A stretch of 64,000 nt of DNA from Nematostella vectensis (taxonomy: Eukaryota; Cnidaria; Anthozoa; Actiniaria; Edwardsiidae), in the NCBI RefSeq assembly GCF_932526225.1, contig NC_064044.1, positions 1,681,001 through 1,745,000 on the forward strand, in the 5' to 3' direction. Each line of letters opens with the position of its first letter. Position 1 is the first letter of the stretch. Below are positions 49,685 through 63,500 of the stretch, in pieces. The notes under the pieces were generated by a model, which made no database searches, was not told the origin of the DNA, and saw only the letters and a program-made list of their open reading frames with translations. The translations under genes and the position numbers were made by a program.

Positions 49685-52600
49685 CTAACTAGATTCCTTG
49701 AATAACTTGATTAAGTAGATTCTAACATAGAGCATAGCGCTCGATAGATTGATATACCTTTTTTTCCGAGTATACTGTTTTATTTTTCCTAATGTTACTT
49801 TTTGGAATTTACATTCGGAAAAAAAATTATCGATTGTAACCTTTTGGAGGTTACACTCGTAAAACAAATTCCCGAATGTAACCCTGAAGCTTTTCCCGAA
49901 TGTAACCTCCAGTCCGATGGTGACTTTGCTTGGGATAGTTTACGATACTAATAGTATTAAAAGTAATTTTCATTACAATTCCCTTCAGCAATGCCACGTT
50001 AGTCTTTCGTTGCGGGCACTTGACTACTAACGCAGCGACCCGGGTTCGATTCCCGCTGATAGCCTATTTTTTTTCTTTATTTTTTTTTTTAAATATCGAT
50101 ACTTAATTATACTGTTCTTGCTGTGTCATGACATAAAAAGAAGGTATAGGGACATTTTTATGTACTCTCAGCATCTTTGATGTGCTCATGCTTTGTTCAG
50201 GATCCTGTACATATTTTATGCACACAAGAACTAACTAGATTCCTTGGATAACTTGATTAAGTAGATTCTAACATAGATCATAGCGCTCGATAGATTGATA
50301 TACCTTTTTTTTCGAGTATACTGTTTTATTTTTCCTAATGTTACTTTTTGGAATTTACATTCGGAAAAAAAATTATCGATTGTAACCTTTTGGAGGTTAC
50401 ACTCGTAAAACAAATTCCCGAATGTAACCCTGAAGCTTTTCCCGAATGTAACCTCCAGTCCGATGGTGACTTTGCTTGGGATAGTTTACGATACCAATAG
50501 TATTAAAAGTAATTTTCATTACAATTCCCTTCAGCAATGCCACGTTAGTCTTTCTTTACGGGCACTTGACTACTAACGCAGCGGCCCGGGTTCGATTCCC
50601 GCTGATAGCCTATTTTTTTTTTCTTTATTCTTTTTTTTTAAATATCGATACTTAATTATACTGTTCTTGGTGTGTCATGACATAAAAAGAAGGTATAGGG
50701 ACATTTTTATGTACTCTTAGCATCTTTGATGTGCTCATGCTTTGTTCAGGATCCTGTACATATTTTATGCACACAAGAACTAACTAGATTCCTTGGATAA
50801 CTTGATTAAGTAGATTCTAACATAGAGCATAGCGCTTGATAGATTGATATACCTTTTTTCTGAGTATACTGTTTTTTTTTGTAATGTTACTTTTTGGAAT
50901 TTACATTCGGAAAAAAAATTATCGATTGTAACCTTTTGGAGGTTACACTCGTAACACAAATTCCCGAATGTAACCCTGAAGCATTTCCCGAATGTAACCT
51001 CCAGTCCGATGGTGACTTTGCTTGGGATAGTTTACGATACCAATAGTATTAAAAGTAATTTTCATTACAATTCCCTTCAGCAACGAAACGTTAGTCTTTC
51101 GTTGCGGGCACTTGACTACTAACGCAGCTACCCGGGTTCGATTCCCCCTGATTTCCTATTTTTTTTTTTTTTAAATATCGATACTTAATTATACTGTTCT
51201 TGGTGTGTCATGACATAAAAAGAAGGTATAGGGACATTTTTATGTACTCTCAGCATCTTTGATGTGCTCATGCTTTGTTCAGGATCCTGTACATATTTTA
51301 TGCACACAAGAACAAACTAGATTCTTTGGATAACTTGATCAAGTAGATTCTAACATAGAGCATAGCGCTCGATAGATTGATATACCTTTTTTTCCGAGTA
51401 TACTGTTTTATTTTTCCTAATGTTACTTTTTGGAATTTACATTCGGAAAAAAAATTATCGATTGTAACCTTTTGGAGGTTACACTCGTAACACAAATTCC
51501 CGAATGTAACCCTGAAGCTTTTCCCGAATGTAACCTCCAGTCCGATGGGGACTTTGCTTGGGATAGTTTACGATACCAATAGTATTAAAAGAAATTTTTA
51601 TTACAATTCCCTTCAGCAATGCCACGTTAGTCTTTCTTTACGGGAACTTGACTACTAACGCAGCGGCCCGGGTTCGATTCCCGCTGATAGCCTATTTTTT
51701 TTTCTTTATTCTTTTTTTTAAATATCGATACTTAATTATACTGTTCTTGGTGTGTCATGACATAAAAAGAAGGTATAGGGACATTTCTATGTACTCTTAG
51801 CATCTTTGATGTGCTCATGCTTTGTTCAGGATCCTGTACATATTTTATGCACACAAGAACTAACTAGATTCCTTGGATAACTTGATTAAGTAGATTCTAA
51901 CATAGAGCATAGCGCTTGATAGATTGATATACCTTTTTTTCTGAGTGTACTGTTTTATTTTTCCTAATGTTACTTTTTGGAATTTACATTCGGAAAAAAA
52001 ATTATCGATTGTAACCTTTTGGAGGTTACACTCGTAACACAAATTCCCGAATGTAACCCTGAAGCATTTCCCGAATGTAACCTCCAGTCCGATGGTGACT
52101 TTGCTTGGGATAGTTTACGATACCAATAGTATTAAAAGTAATTTTCATTACAATTCCCTTCAGCAATGCCACGTTAGTCTTTCGTTGCGGGCACTTGACT
52201 ACTAACGCAGCTACCCGGGTTCGATTCCCCCTGATGGCCTATTTTTTTTTTATTTTTTTTTAAATATCGATACTTAATTATACTGTTCTTGGTGTGTCAT
52301 GACATAAAAAGAAGGTATAGTTACATTTTTATGTACTCTCAGCATCTTTGATGTGCTCATGCTTTGTTCTGGATCCTGTACATATTTTATGCACACAAGA
52401 ACTAACTAGATTCCTTGGATAACTTGATTAAGTAGATTCTAACATAGAGCATAGCGCTTGATAGATTGATATACCTTTTTTTCTGAGTGTACTGTTTTAT
52501 TTTTCCTAATGTTACTTTTTGGAATTTACATTCGGAAAAAAAATTATCGATTGTAACCTTTTGGAGGTTACACTCGTAAAACAAATTCCCGAATGTAACC

Positions 52601-54583
52601 CTGAAGCATTTCCCGAATGTAACCTCCAATCCGATGGTGACTTTGCTTGGGATAGTTTACGATACCAATAGTATTAAAAGTAATTTTCATTACAATTCCC
52701 TTCAGCAATGCCACGTTAGTCTTTCGTTGCGGGCACTTGACTACTAACGCAGCGGCCCGGGTTCGATTCCCGCTGATAGCCTACTTTTTTTTCTTTATTC
52801 TTTTTTTTAAATATCGATACTTAATTATACTGTTCTTGGTGTGTCATGACATTATAAGAAGGTATAGGGACATTTCTATGTACTCTTAGCATCTTTGATG
52901 TGCTCATGCTTTGTTCAGGATCCTGTACATATTTTATGCACACAAGAACTAACTAGATTCCTTGGATAACTTGATTAAGTAGATTCTAACATAGAGCATA
53001 GCGCTTGATAGATTGATATACCTTTTTTTCTGAGTGTACTGTTTTATTTTTCCTAATGTTACTTTTTGGAATTTACATTCGGAAAAAAAATTATCGATTG
53101 TAACCTTTTGGAGGTTACACTCGTAAAACAAATTCCCGAATGTAACCCTGAAGCATTTCCCGAATGTAACCTCCAATCCGATGGTGACTTTGCTTGGGAT
53201 AGTTTACGATACCAATAGTATTAAAAGTAATTTTCATTACAATTCCCTTCAGCAATGCCACGTTAGTCGTTCGTTGCGGGCACTTGACTACTAACGCAGC
53301 TACCCGGGTTCGATTCCCGCTCATAGCCTATTTTTTTTTCTTTATTTTTTTTAAAATATCGATACTTAATTATACTGTTCTTGGTGTGTCATGACATAAA
53401 AAGAAGGTATAGGGGCATTTTTATGTGCTCTCAGCATCTTTGATGTGCTCATGCTTTGTTCAGGATCCTGTACATATTTTATGCACACAAGAACTAACTA
53501 GATTCCTTGGATAACTTGATTAAGTAGATTCTAACATAGAGCATAGCGCTCGATAGATTGATATACCTTTTTTTCTGAGTATACTGTTTTATTTTTCCTA
53601 ATGTTACTTTTTGGAATTTACATTCGGAAAAAAAATTATCGATTGTAACCTTTTGGAGGTTACACTCGTAACACAAATTCCCGAATGTAACCCTGAAGCA
53701 TTTCCCGAATGTAACCTCCAGTCCGATGGTGACTTTGCTTGGGATAGTTTAAGATACCAATAGTATTAAAAGTAATTTTCATTACAATTCCCTTCAGCAA
53801 TGCCACGATAGTCTTTCGTTGCGGGCACTTGACTACTAACGCAGCGACCCGGGTTCGATTCCCGCTGATAGCCTATTTTTTTTCTTTATTTTTTTTTTAA
53901 ATATCGATACTTAATTATACTGTTCTTGATGTGTCATGACATAAAAAGAAGGTATAGGGACATTTTTATGTACTCTCAGCATATTTGATGTGCTCATGCT
54001 TTGTTTAGGATCCTGTACATATTTTATGCACACAAGAACTAACTAGATTCCTTGGATAACTTGATTAAGTAGATTCTAACATAGAGCATAGCGCTCGATA
54101 GATTGATATACCTTTTTTTCTGAGTATACTGTTTTATTTTTCCTAATGTTACTTTTTGGAATTTACATTCGGAAAAAAAATTATCGATTGTAACCTTTTG
54201 GAGGTTACACTCGTAACACAAATTCCCGAATGTAACCCTGAAGCATTTCCCGAATGTAACCTCCAGTCCGATGGTGACTTTGCTTGGGATAGTTTAAGAT
54301 ACCAATAGTATTAAAAGTAATTTTCATTACAATTCCCTTCAGCAATGCCACGTTAGTCTTTCGTTGCGGGCACTTGACTACTAACGCAGCGACCCGGGTT
54401 CGATTCCCGCTGATAGCCTATTTTTTTTCTTTATTTTTTTTTTAAATATCGATACTTAATTATACTGTTCTTGATGTGTCATGACATAAAAAGAAGGTAT
54501 AGGGACATTTTTATGTACTCTCAGCATATTTGATGTGCTCATGCTTTGTTTAGGATCCTGTACATATTTTATGCACACAAGAA
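49685..54583 (+). repeat. 9-monomer higher-order unit (4,899 bp), second copy
   Basis: Landmarks are at 49685, 50231, 50780, 51313, 51860, 52402, 52949, 53494 and 54039, each 4,899-4,901 bp after its partner. The seventh and eighth members (52949, 53494) differ in variant class from their partners: the CATGAAGC member at 48595 has been replaced, which suggests local conversion or exchange. Confidence 0.88.
51080..51105. repeat. Perfected 9-bp hairpin in the tRNA-like unit, copy 3
   Basis: Same perfected arms, 4,899 bp after the previous copy, in the matching position of the next higher-order unit. Confidence 0.9.
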
Positions 54584-57500
54584 CTAACTAGATTCCTTGA
54601 ATAACTTGATTAAGTAGATTCTAACATAGAGCATAGCGCTCGATAGATTGATATACCTTTTTTTCCGAGTATACTGTTTTATTTTTCCTAATGTTACTTT
54701 TTGGAATTTACATTCGGAAAAAAAATTATCGATTGTAACCTTTTGGAGGTTACACTCGTAAAACAAATTCCCGAATGTAACCCTGAAGCTTTTCCCGAAT
54801 GTAACCTCCAGTCCGATGGTGACTTTGCTTGGGATAGTTTACGATACTAATAGTATTAAAAGTAATTTTCATTACAATTCCCTTCAGCAATGCCACGTTA
54901 GTCTTTCGTTGCGGGCACTTGACTACTAACGCAGCGACCCGGGTTCGATTCCCGCTGATAGCCTATTTTTTTTCTTTATTTTTTTTTTTAAATATCGATA
55001 CTTAATTATACTGTTCTTGCTGTGTCATGACATAAAAAGAAGGTATAGGGACATTTTTATGTACTCTCAGCATCTTTGATGTGCTCATGCTTTGTTTAGG
55101 ATCCTGTACATATTTTATGCACACAAGAACTAACTAGATTCCTTGGATAACTTGATTAAGTAGATTCTAACATAGATCATAGCGCTCGATAGATTGATAT
55201 ACCTTTTTTTTCGAGTATACTGTTTTATTTTTCCTAATGTTACTTTTTGGAATTTACATTCGGAAAAAAAATTATCGATTGTAACCTTTTGGAGGTTACA
55301 CTCGTAAAACAAATTCCCGAATGTAACCCTGAAGCTTTTCCCGAATGTAACCTCCAGTCCGATGGTGACTTTGCTTGGGATAGTTTACGATACCAATAGT
55401 ATTAAAAGTAATTTTCATTACAATTCCCTTCAGCAATGCCACGTTAGTCTTTCGTTGCGGGCACTTGACTACTAACGCAGCTACCCGGTTTCGATTCCCG
55501 CTGATAGCCTATTTTTTTTCTTTATTTTTTTTTTAAATATCGATACTTAATTATACTGTTCTTGATGTGTCATGACATAAAAAGAAGGTATAGGGACATT
55601 TTTATGTACTCTCAGCATATTTGATGTGCTCATGCTTTGTTTAGGATCCTGTACATATTTTATGCACACAAGAACTAACTAGATTCCTTGAATAACTTGA
55701 TTAAGTAGATTCTAACATAGAGCATAGCGCTCGATAGATTGATATACCTTTTTTTCCGAGTATACTGTTTTATTTTTCCTAATGTTACTTTTTGGAATTT
55801 ACATTCGGAAAAAAAAATATCGATTGTAACCTTTTGGAGGTTACACTCGTAAAACAAATTCCCGAATGTAACCCTGAAGCTTTTCCCGAATGTAACCTCC
55901 AGTCCGATGGTGACTTTGCTTGGGATAGTTTACGATACTAATAGTATTAAAAGTAATTTTCATTACAATTCCCTTCAGCAATGCCACGTTAGTCTTTCGT
56001 TGCGGGCACTTGACTACTAACGCAGCGACCCGGGTTCGATTCCCGCTGATAGCCTATTTTTTTTCTTTATTTTTTTTTTTAAATATCGATACTTAATTAT
56101 ACTGTTCTTGCTGTGTCATGACATAAAAAGAAGGTATAGGGACATTTTTATGTACTCTCAGCATCTTTGATGTGCTCATGCTTTGTTCAGGATCCTGTAC
56201 ATATTTTATGCACACAAGAACTAACTAGATTCCTTGGATAACTTGATTAAGTAGATTCTAACATAGATCATAGCGCTCGATAGATTGATATACCTTTTTT
56301 TTCGAGTATACTGTTTTATTTTTCCTAATGTTACTTTTTGGAATTTACATTCGGAAAAAAAATTATCGTTAGTAACCTTTTGGAGGTTACACTCGTAAAA
56401 CAAATTCCCGAATGTAACCCTGAAGCTTTTCCCGAATGTAACCTCCAGTCCGATGGTGACTTTGCTTGGGATAGTTTACGATACCAATAGTATTAAAAGT
56501 AATTTTCATTACAATTCCCTTCAGCAATGCCACGTTAGTCTTTCTTTACGGGCACTTGACTACTAACGCAGCGGCCCGGGTTCGATTCCCGCTGATAGCC
56601 TATTTTTTTTTTCTTTATTCTTTTTTTTTAAATATCGATACTTAATTATACTGTTCTTGGTGTGTCATGACATAAAAAGAAGGTATAGGGACATTTTTAT
56701 GTACTCTTAGCATCTTTGATGTGCTCATGCTTTGTTCAGGATCCTGTACATATTTTATGCACACAAGAACTAACTAGATTCCTTGGATAACTTGATTAAG
56801 TAGATTCTAACATAGAGCATAGCGCTTGATAGATTGATATACCATTTTTCTGAGTATACTGTTTTTTTTTTCGTAATGTTACTTTTTGGAATTTACATTC
56901 GGAAAAAAAATTATCGATTGTAACCTTTTGGAGGTTACACTCGTAACACAAATTCCCGAATGTAACCCTGAAGCATTTCCCGAATGTAACCTCCAGTCCG
57001 ATGGTGACTTTGCTTGGGATAGTTTACGATACCAATAGTATTAAAAGTAATTTTCATTACAATTCCCTTCAGCAACGAAACGTTAGTCTTTCGTTGCGGG
57101 CACTTGACTACTAACGCAGCTACCCGGGTTCGATTCCCCCTGATTTCCTATTTTTTTTTTTTTTAAATATCGATACTTAATTATACTGTTCTTGGTGTGT
57201 CATGACATAAAAAGAAGGTATAGGGACATTTTTATGTACTCTCAGCATCTTTGATGTGCTCATGCTTTGTTCAGGATCCTGTACATATTTTATGCACACA
57301 AGAACAAACTAGATTCTTTGGATAACTTGATCAAGTAGATTCTAACATAGAGCATAGCGCTCGATAGATTGATATACCTTTTTTTCCGAGTATACTGTTT
57401 TATTTTTCCTAATGTTACTTTTTGGAATTTACATTCGGAAAAAAAATTATCGATTGTAACCTTTTGGAGGTTACACTCGTAACACAAATTCCCGAATGTA

Positions 57501-60500
57501 ACCCTGAAGCTTTTCCCGAATGTAACCTCCAGTCCGATGGGGACTTTGCTTGGGATAGTTTACGATACCAATAGTATTAAAAGAAATTTTTATTACAATT
57601 CCCTTCAGCAATGCCACGTTAGTCTTTCTTTACGGGAACTTGACTACTAACGCAGCGGCCCGGGTTCGATTCCCGCTGATAGCCAATTTTTTTTTCTTTA
57701 TTCTTTTTTTTAAATATCGATACTTAATTATACTGTTCTTGGTGTGTCATGACATAAAAAGAAGGTATAGGGACATTTCTATGTACTCTTAGCATCTTTG
57801 ATGTGCTCATGCTTTGTTCAGGATCCTGTACATATTTTATGCACACAAGAACTAACTAGATTCCTTGGATAACTTGATTAAGTAGATTCTAACATAGAGC
57901 ATAGCGCTTGATAGATTGATATACCTTTTTTTCTGAGTGTACTGTTTTATTTTTCCTAATGTTACTTTTTGGAATTTACATTCGGAAAAAAAATTATCGA
58001 TTGTAACCTTTTGGAGGTTACACTCGTAACACAAATTCCCGAATGTAACCCTGAAGCATTTCCCGAATGTAACCTCCAGTCCGATGGTGACTTTGCTTGG
58101 GATAGTTTACGATACCAATAGTATTAAAAGTAATTTTCATTACAATTCCCTTCAGCAATGCCACGTTAGTCTTTCGTTGCGGGCACTTGACTACTAACGC
58201 AGCTACCCGGGTTCGATTCCCCCTGATGGCCTATTTTTTTTTTATTTTTTTTTAAATATCGATACTTAATTATACTGTTCTTGGTGTGTCATGACATAAA
58301 AAGAAGGTATAGTTACATTTTTATGTACTCTCAGCATCTTTGATGTGCTCATGCTTTGTTCTGGATCCTGTACATATTTTATGCACACAAGAACTAACTA
58401 GATTCCTTGGATAACTTGATTAAGTAGATTCTAACATAGAGCATAGCGCTTGATAGATTGATATACCTTTTTTTCTGAGTGTACTGTTTTATTTTTCCTA
58501 ATGTTACTTTTTGGAATTTACATTCGGAAAAAAAATTATCGATTGTAACCTTTTGGAGGTTACACTCGTAAAACAAATTCCCGAATGTAACCCTGAAGCA
58601 TTTCCCGAATGTAACCTCCAATCCGATGGTGACTTTGCTTGGGATAGTTTACGATACCAATAGTATTAAAAGTAATTTTCATTACAATTCCCTTCAGCAA
58701 TGCCACGTTAGTCTTTCGTTGCGGGCACTTGACTACTAACGCAGCGGCCCGGGTTCGATTCCCGCTGATAGCCTACTTTTTTTTCTTTATTCTTTTTTTT
58801 AAATATCGATACTTAATTATACTGTTCTTGGTGTGTCATGACATAAAAAGAAGGTATAGGGACATTTCTATGTACTCTTAGCATCTTTGATGTGCTCATG
58901 CTTTGTTCAGGATCCTGTACATATTTTATGCACACAAGAACTAACTAGATTCCTTGGATAACTTGATTAAGTAGATTCTAACATAGAGCATAGCGCTTGA
59001 TAGATTGATATACCTTTTTTTCTGAGTGTACTGTTTTATTTTTCCTAATGTTACTTTTTGGAATTTACATTCGGAAAAAAAATTATCGATTGTAACCTTT
59101 TGGAGGTTACACTCGTAAAACAAATTCCCGAATGTAACCCTGAAGCATTTCCCGAATGTAACCTCCAATCCGATGGTGACTCTGCTTGGGATAGTTTACG
59201 ATACCAATAGTATTAAAAGTAATTTTCATTACAATTCCCTTCAGCAATGCCACGTTAGTCGTTCGTTGCGGGCACTTGACTACTAACGCAGCTACCCGGG
59301 TTCGATTCCCGCTCATAGCCTATTTTTTTTTCTTTATTTTTTTTAAAATATCGATACTTAATTATACTGTTCTTGGTGTGTCATGACATAAAAAGAAGGT
59401 ATAGGGGCATTTTTATGTGCTCTCAGCATCTTTGATGTGCTCATGCTTTGTTCAGGATCCTGTACATATTTTATGCACACAAGAACTAACTAGATTCCTT
59501 GGATAACTTGATTAAGTAGATTCTAACATAGAGCATAGCGCTCGATAGATTGATATACCTTTTTTTCTGAGTATCTTGTTTTTTTTTCCTAATGTTACTT
59601 TTTCGAATTTACATTCGGAAAAAAAATTATCGATTGTAACCTTTTGGAGGTTACACTCGTAACACAAATTCCCGAATGTAACCCTGAAGCATTTCCCGAA
59701 TGTAACCTCCAGTCCGATGGTGACTTTGCTTGGGATAGTTTAAGATACCAATAGTATTAAAAGTAATTTTCATTACAATTCCCTTCAGCAATGCCACGTT
59801 AGTCTTTCGTTGCGGGCACTTGACTACTAACGCAGCGACCCGGGTTCGATTCCCGCTGATAGCCTATTTTTTTTCTTTATTTTTTTTTTAAATATCGATA
59901 CTTAATTATACTGTTCTTGATGTGTCATGACATAAAAAGAAGGTATAGGGACATTTTTATGTACTCTCAGCATATTTGATGTGCTCATGCTTTGTTTAGG
60001 ATCCTGTACATATTTTATGCACACAAGAACTAACTAGATTCCTTGGATAACTTGATTAAGTAGATTCTAACATAGAGCATAGCGCTCGATAGATTGATAT
60101 ACCTTTTTTTCTGAGTATACTGTTTTATTTTTCCTAATGTTACTTTTTGGAATTTACATTCGGAAAAAAAATTATCGATTGTAACCTTTTGGAGGTTACA
60201 CTCGTAACACAAATTCCCGAATGTAACCCTGAAGCATTTCCCGAATGTAACCTCCAGTCCGATGGTGACTTTGCTTGGGATAGTTTAAGATACCAATAGT
60301 ATTAAAAGTAATTTTCATTACAATTCCCTTCAGCAATGCCACGTTAGTCTTTCGTTGCGGGCACTTGACTACTAACGCAGCGACCCGGGTTCGATTCCCG
60401 CTGATAGCCTATTTTTTTTCTTTATTTTTTTTTTAAATATCGATACTTAATTATACTGTTCTTGATGTGTCATGACATAAAAAGAAGGTATAGGGACATT

Positions 60501-60574
60501 TTTATGTACTCTCAGCATATTTGATGTGCTCATGCTTTGTTTAGGATCCTGTACATATTTTATGCACACAAGAA
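54584..60574 (+). repeat. 11-monomer higher-order unit (5,991 bp), third copy
   Basis: Landmarks are at 54584, 55130, 55675, 56221, 56770, 57305, 57852, 58394, 58941, 59486 and 60030. The two extra monomers are a tandem copy of the first two (54584 and 55130 repeated as 55675 and 56221, offset 1,091). From 56770 on, members lie 5,990-5,992 bp after their partners in the second unit. Confidence 0.88.
57072..57097. repeat. Perfected 9-bp hairpin in the tRNA-like unit, copy 4
   Basis: Same perfected arms, 5,992 bp after the previous copy, in the 11-monomer unit. Confidence 0.9.
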
Positions 60575-63500
60575 CTAACTAGATTCCTTGAATAACTTGA
60601 TTAAGTAGATTCTAACATAGAGCATAGCGCTCGATAGATTGATATACCTTTTTTTCCGAGTATACTGTTTTATTTTTCCTAATGTTACTTTTTGGAATTT
60701 ACATTCGGAAAAAAAATTATCGATTGTAACCTTTTGGAGGTTACACTCGTAAAACAAATTCCCGAATGTAACCCTGAAGCTTTTCCCGAATGTAACCTCC
60801 AGTCCGATGGTGACTTTGCTTGGGATAGTTTACGATACTAATAGTATTAAAAGTAATTTTCATTACAATTCCCTTCAGCAATGCCACGTTAGTCTTTCGT
60901 TGCGGGCACTTGACTACTAACGCAGCGACCCGGGTTCGATTCCCGCTGATAGCCTATTTTTTTTCTTTATTTTTTTTTTTAAATATCGATACTTAATTAT
61001 ACTGTTCTTGCTGTGTCATGACATAAAAAGAAGGTATAGGGACATTTTTATGTACTCTCAGCATCTTTGATGTGCTCATGCTTTGTTTAGGATCCTGTAC
61101 ATATTTTATGCACACAAGAACTAACTAGATTCCTTGGATAACTTGATTAAGTAGATTCTAACATAGATCATAGCGCTCGATAGATTGATATACCTTTTTT
61201 TTCGAGTATACTGTTTTATTTTTCCTAATGTTACTTTTTGGAATTTACATTCGGAAAAAAAATTATCGATTGTAACCTTTTGGAGGTTACACTCGTAACA
61301 CAAATTCCCGAATGTAACCCTGAAGCATTTCCCGAATGTAACCTCCAGTCCGATGGTGACTTTGCTTGGGATAGTTTAAGATACCAATAGTATTAAAAGT
61401 AATTTTCATTACAATTCCCTTCAGCAATGCCACGTTAGTCTTTCGTTGCGGGCACTTGACTACTAACGCAGCGACCCGGGTTCGATTCCCGCTGATAGCC
61501 TATTTTTTTTCTTTATTTTTTTTTTAAATATCGATACTTAATTATACTGTTCTTGATGTGTCATGACATAAAAAGAAGGTATAGGGACATTTTTATGTAC
61601 TCTCAGCATATTTGATGTGCTCATGCTTTGTTTAGGATCCTGTACATATTTTATGCACACAAGAACTAACTAGATTCCTTGGATAACTTGATTAAGTAGA
61701 TTCTAACATAGAGCATAGCGCTCGATAGATTGATATACCTTTTTTTCTGAGTATACTGTTTTATTTTTCCTAATGTTACTTTTTGGAATTTACATTCGGA
61801 AAAAAAATTATCGATTGTAACCTTTTGGAGGTTACACTCGTAACACAAATTCCCGAATGTAACCCTGAAGCATTTCCCGAATGTAACCTCCAGTCCGATG
61901 GTGACTTTGCTTGGGATAGTTTAAGATACCAATAGTATTAAAAGTAATTTTCATTACAATTCCCTTCAGCAATGCCACGTTAGTCTTTCGTTGCGGGCAC
62001 TTGACTACTAACGCAGCGACCCGGGTTCGATTCCCGCTGATAGCCTATTTTTTTTCTTTATTTTTTTTTTAAATATCGATACTTAATTATACTGTTCTTG
62101 ATGTGTCATGACATAAAAAGAAGGTATAGGGACATTTTTATGTACTCTCAGCATATTTGATGTGCTCATGCTTTGTTTAGGATCCTGTACATATTTTATG
62201 CACACAAGAACTAACTAGATTCCTTGAATAACTTGATTAAGTAGATTCTAACATAGAGCATAGCGCTCGATAGATTGATATACCTTTTTTTCCGAGTATA
62301 CTGTTTTATTTTTCCTAATGTTACTTTTTGGAATTTACATTCGGAAAAAAAATTATCGATTGTAACCTTTTGGAGGTTACACTCGTAAAACAAATTCCCG
62401 AATGTAACCCTGAAGCTTTTCCCGAATGTAACCTCCAGTCCGATGGTGACTTTGCTTGGGATAGTTTACGATACTAATAGTATTAAAAGTAATTTTCATT
62501 ACAATTCCCTTCAGCAATGCCACGTTAGTCTTTCGTTGCGGGCACTTGACTACTAACGCAGCGACCCGGGTTCGATTCCCGCTGATAGCCTATTTTTTTT
62601 CTTTATTTTTTTTTTTAAATATCGATACTTAATTATACTGTTCTTGCTGTGTCATGACATAAAAAGAAGGTATAGGGACATTTTTATGTACTCTCAGCAT
62701 CTTTGATGTGCTCATGCTTTGTTTAGGATCCTGTACATATTTTATGCACACAAGAACTAACTAGATTCCTTGGATAACTTGATTAAGTAGATTCTAACAT
62801 AGATCATAGCGCTCGATAGATTGATATACCTTTTTTTTCGAGTATACTGTTTTATTTTTCCTAATGTTACTTTTTGGAATTTACATTCGGAAAAAAAATT
62901 ATCGATTGTAACCTTTTGGAGGTTACACTCGTAAAACAAATTCCCGAATGTAACCCTGAAGCTTTTCCCGAATGTAACCTCCAGTCCGATGGTGACTTTG
63001 CTTGGGATAGTTTACGATACCAATAGTATTAAAAGTAATTTTCATTACAATTCCCTTCAGCAATGCCACGTTAGTCTTTCGTTGCGGGCACTTGACTACT
63101 AACGCAGCTACCCGGTTTCGATTCCCGCTGATAGCGTATTTTTTTTTCTTTATTTTTTTTTTAATATCGATACTTAATTATACTGTTCTTGGTGTGTCAT
63201 GACATAAAAAGAAGGTATAGGGACATTTTTATGTACTCTTAGCATCTTTGATGTGCTCATGCTTTGTTCAGGATCCTGTACATATTTTATGCACACAAGA
63301 ACTAACTAGATTCCTTGGATAACTTGATTAAGTAGATTCTAACATAGAGCATAGCGCTTGATAGATTGATATACCTTTTTTTCTGAGTATTCTGTTTTAT
63401 TTTTCCTAATGTTACTTTTTGGAATTTACATTCGGAAAAAAAACTATCGATTGTAACATCTTGGAGGTTACACTCGTAACACAAATTCCCGAATGTAACC

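Noticed and set aside
427-63484. About 90 short reading frames (60-75 codons, mostly minus strand) as protein genes
   Set aside because: They are the same satellite segments in each monomer, most start at TTG rather than ATG, they have no recognisable domain, and their repeats mirror the DNA motif cluster.
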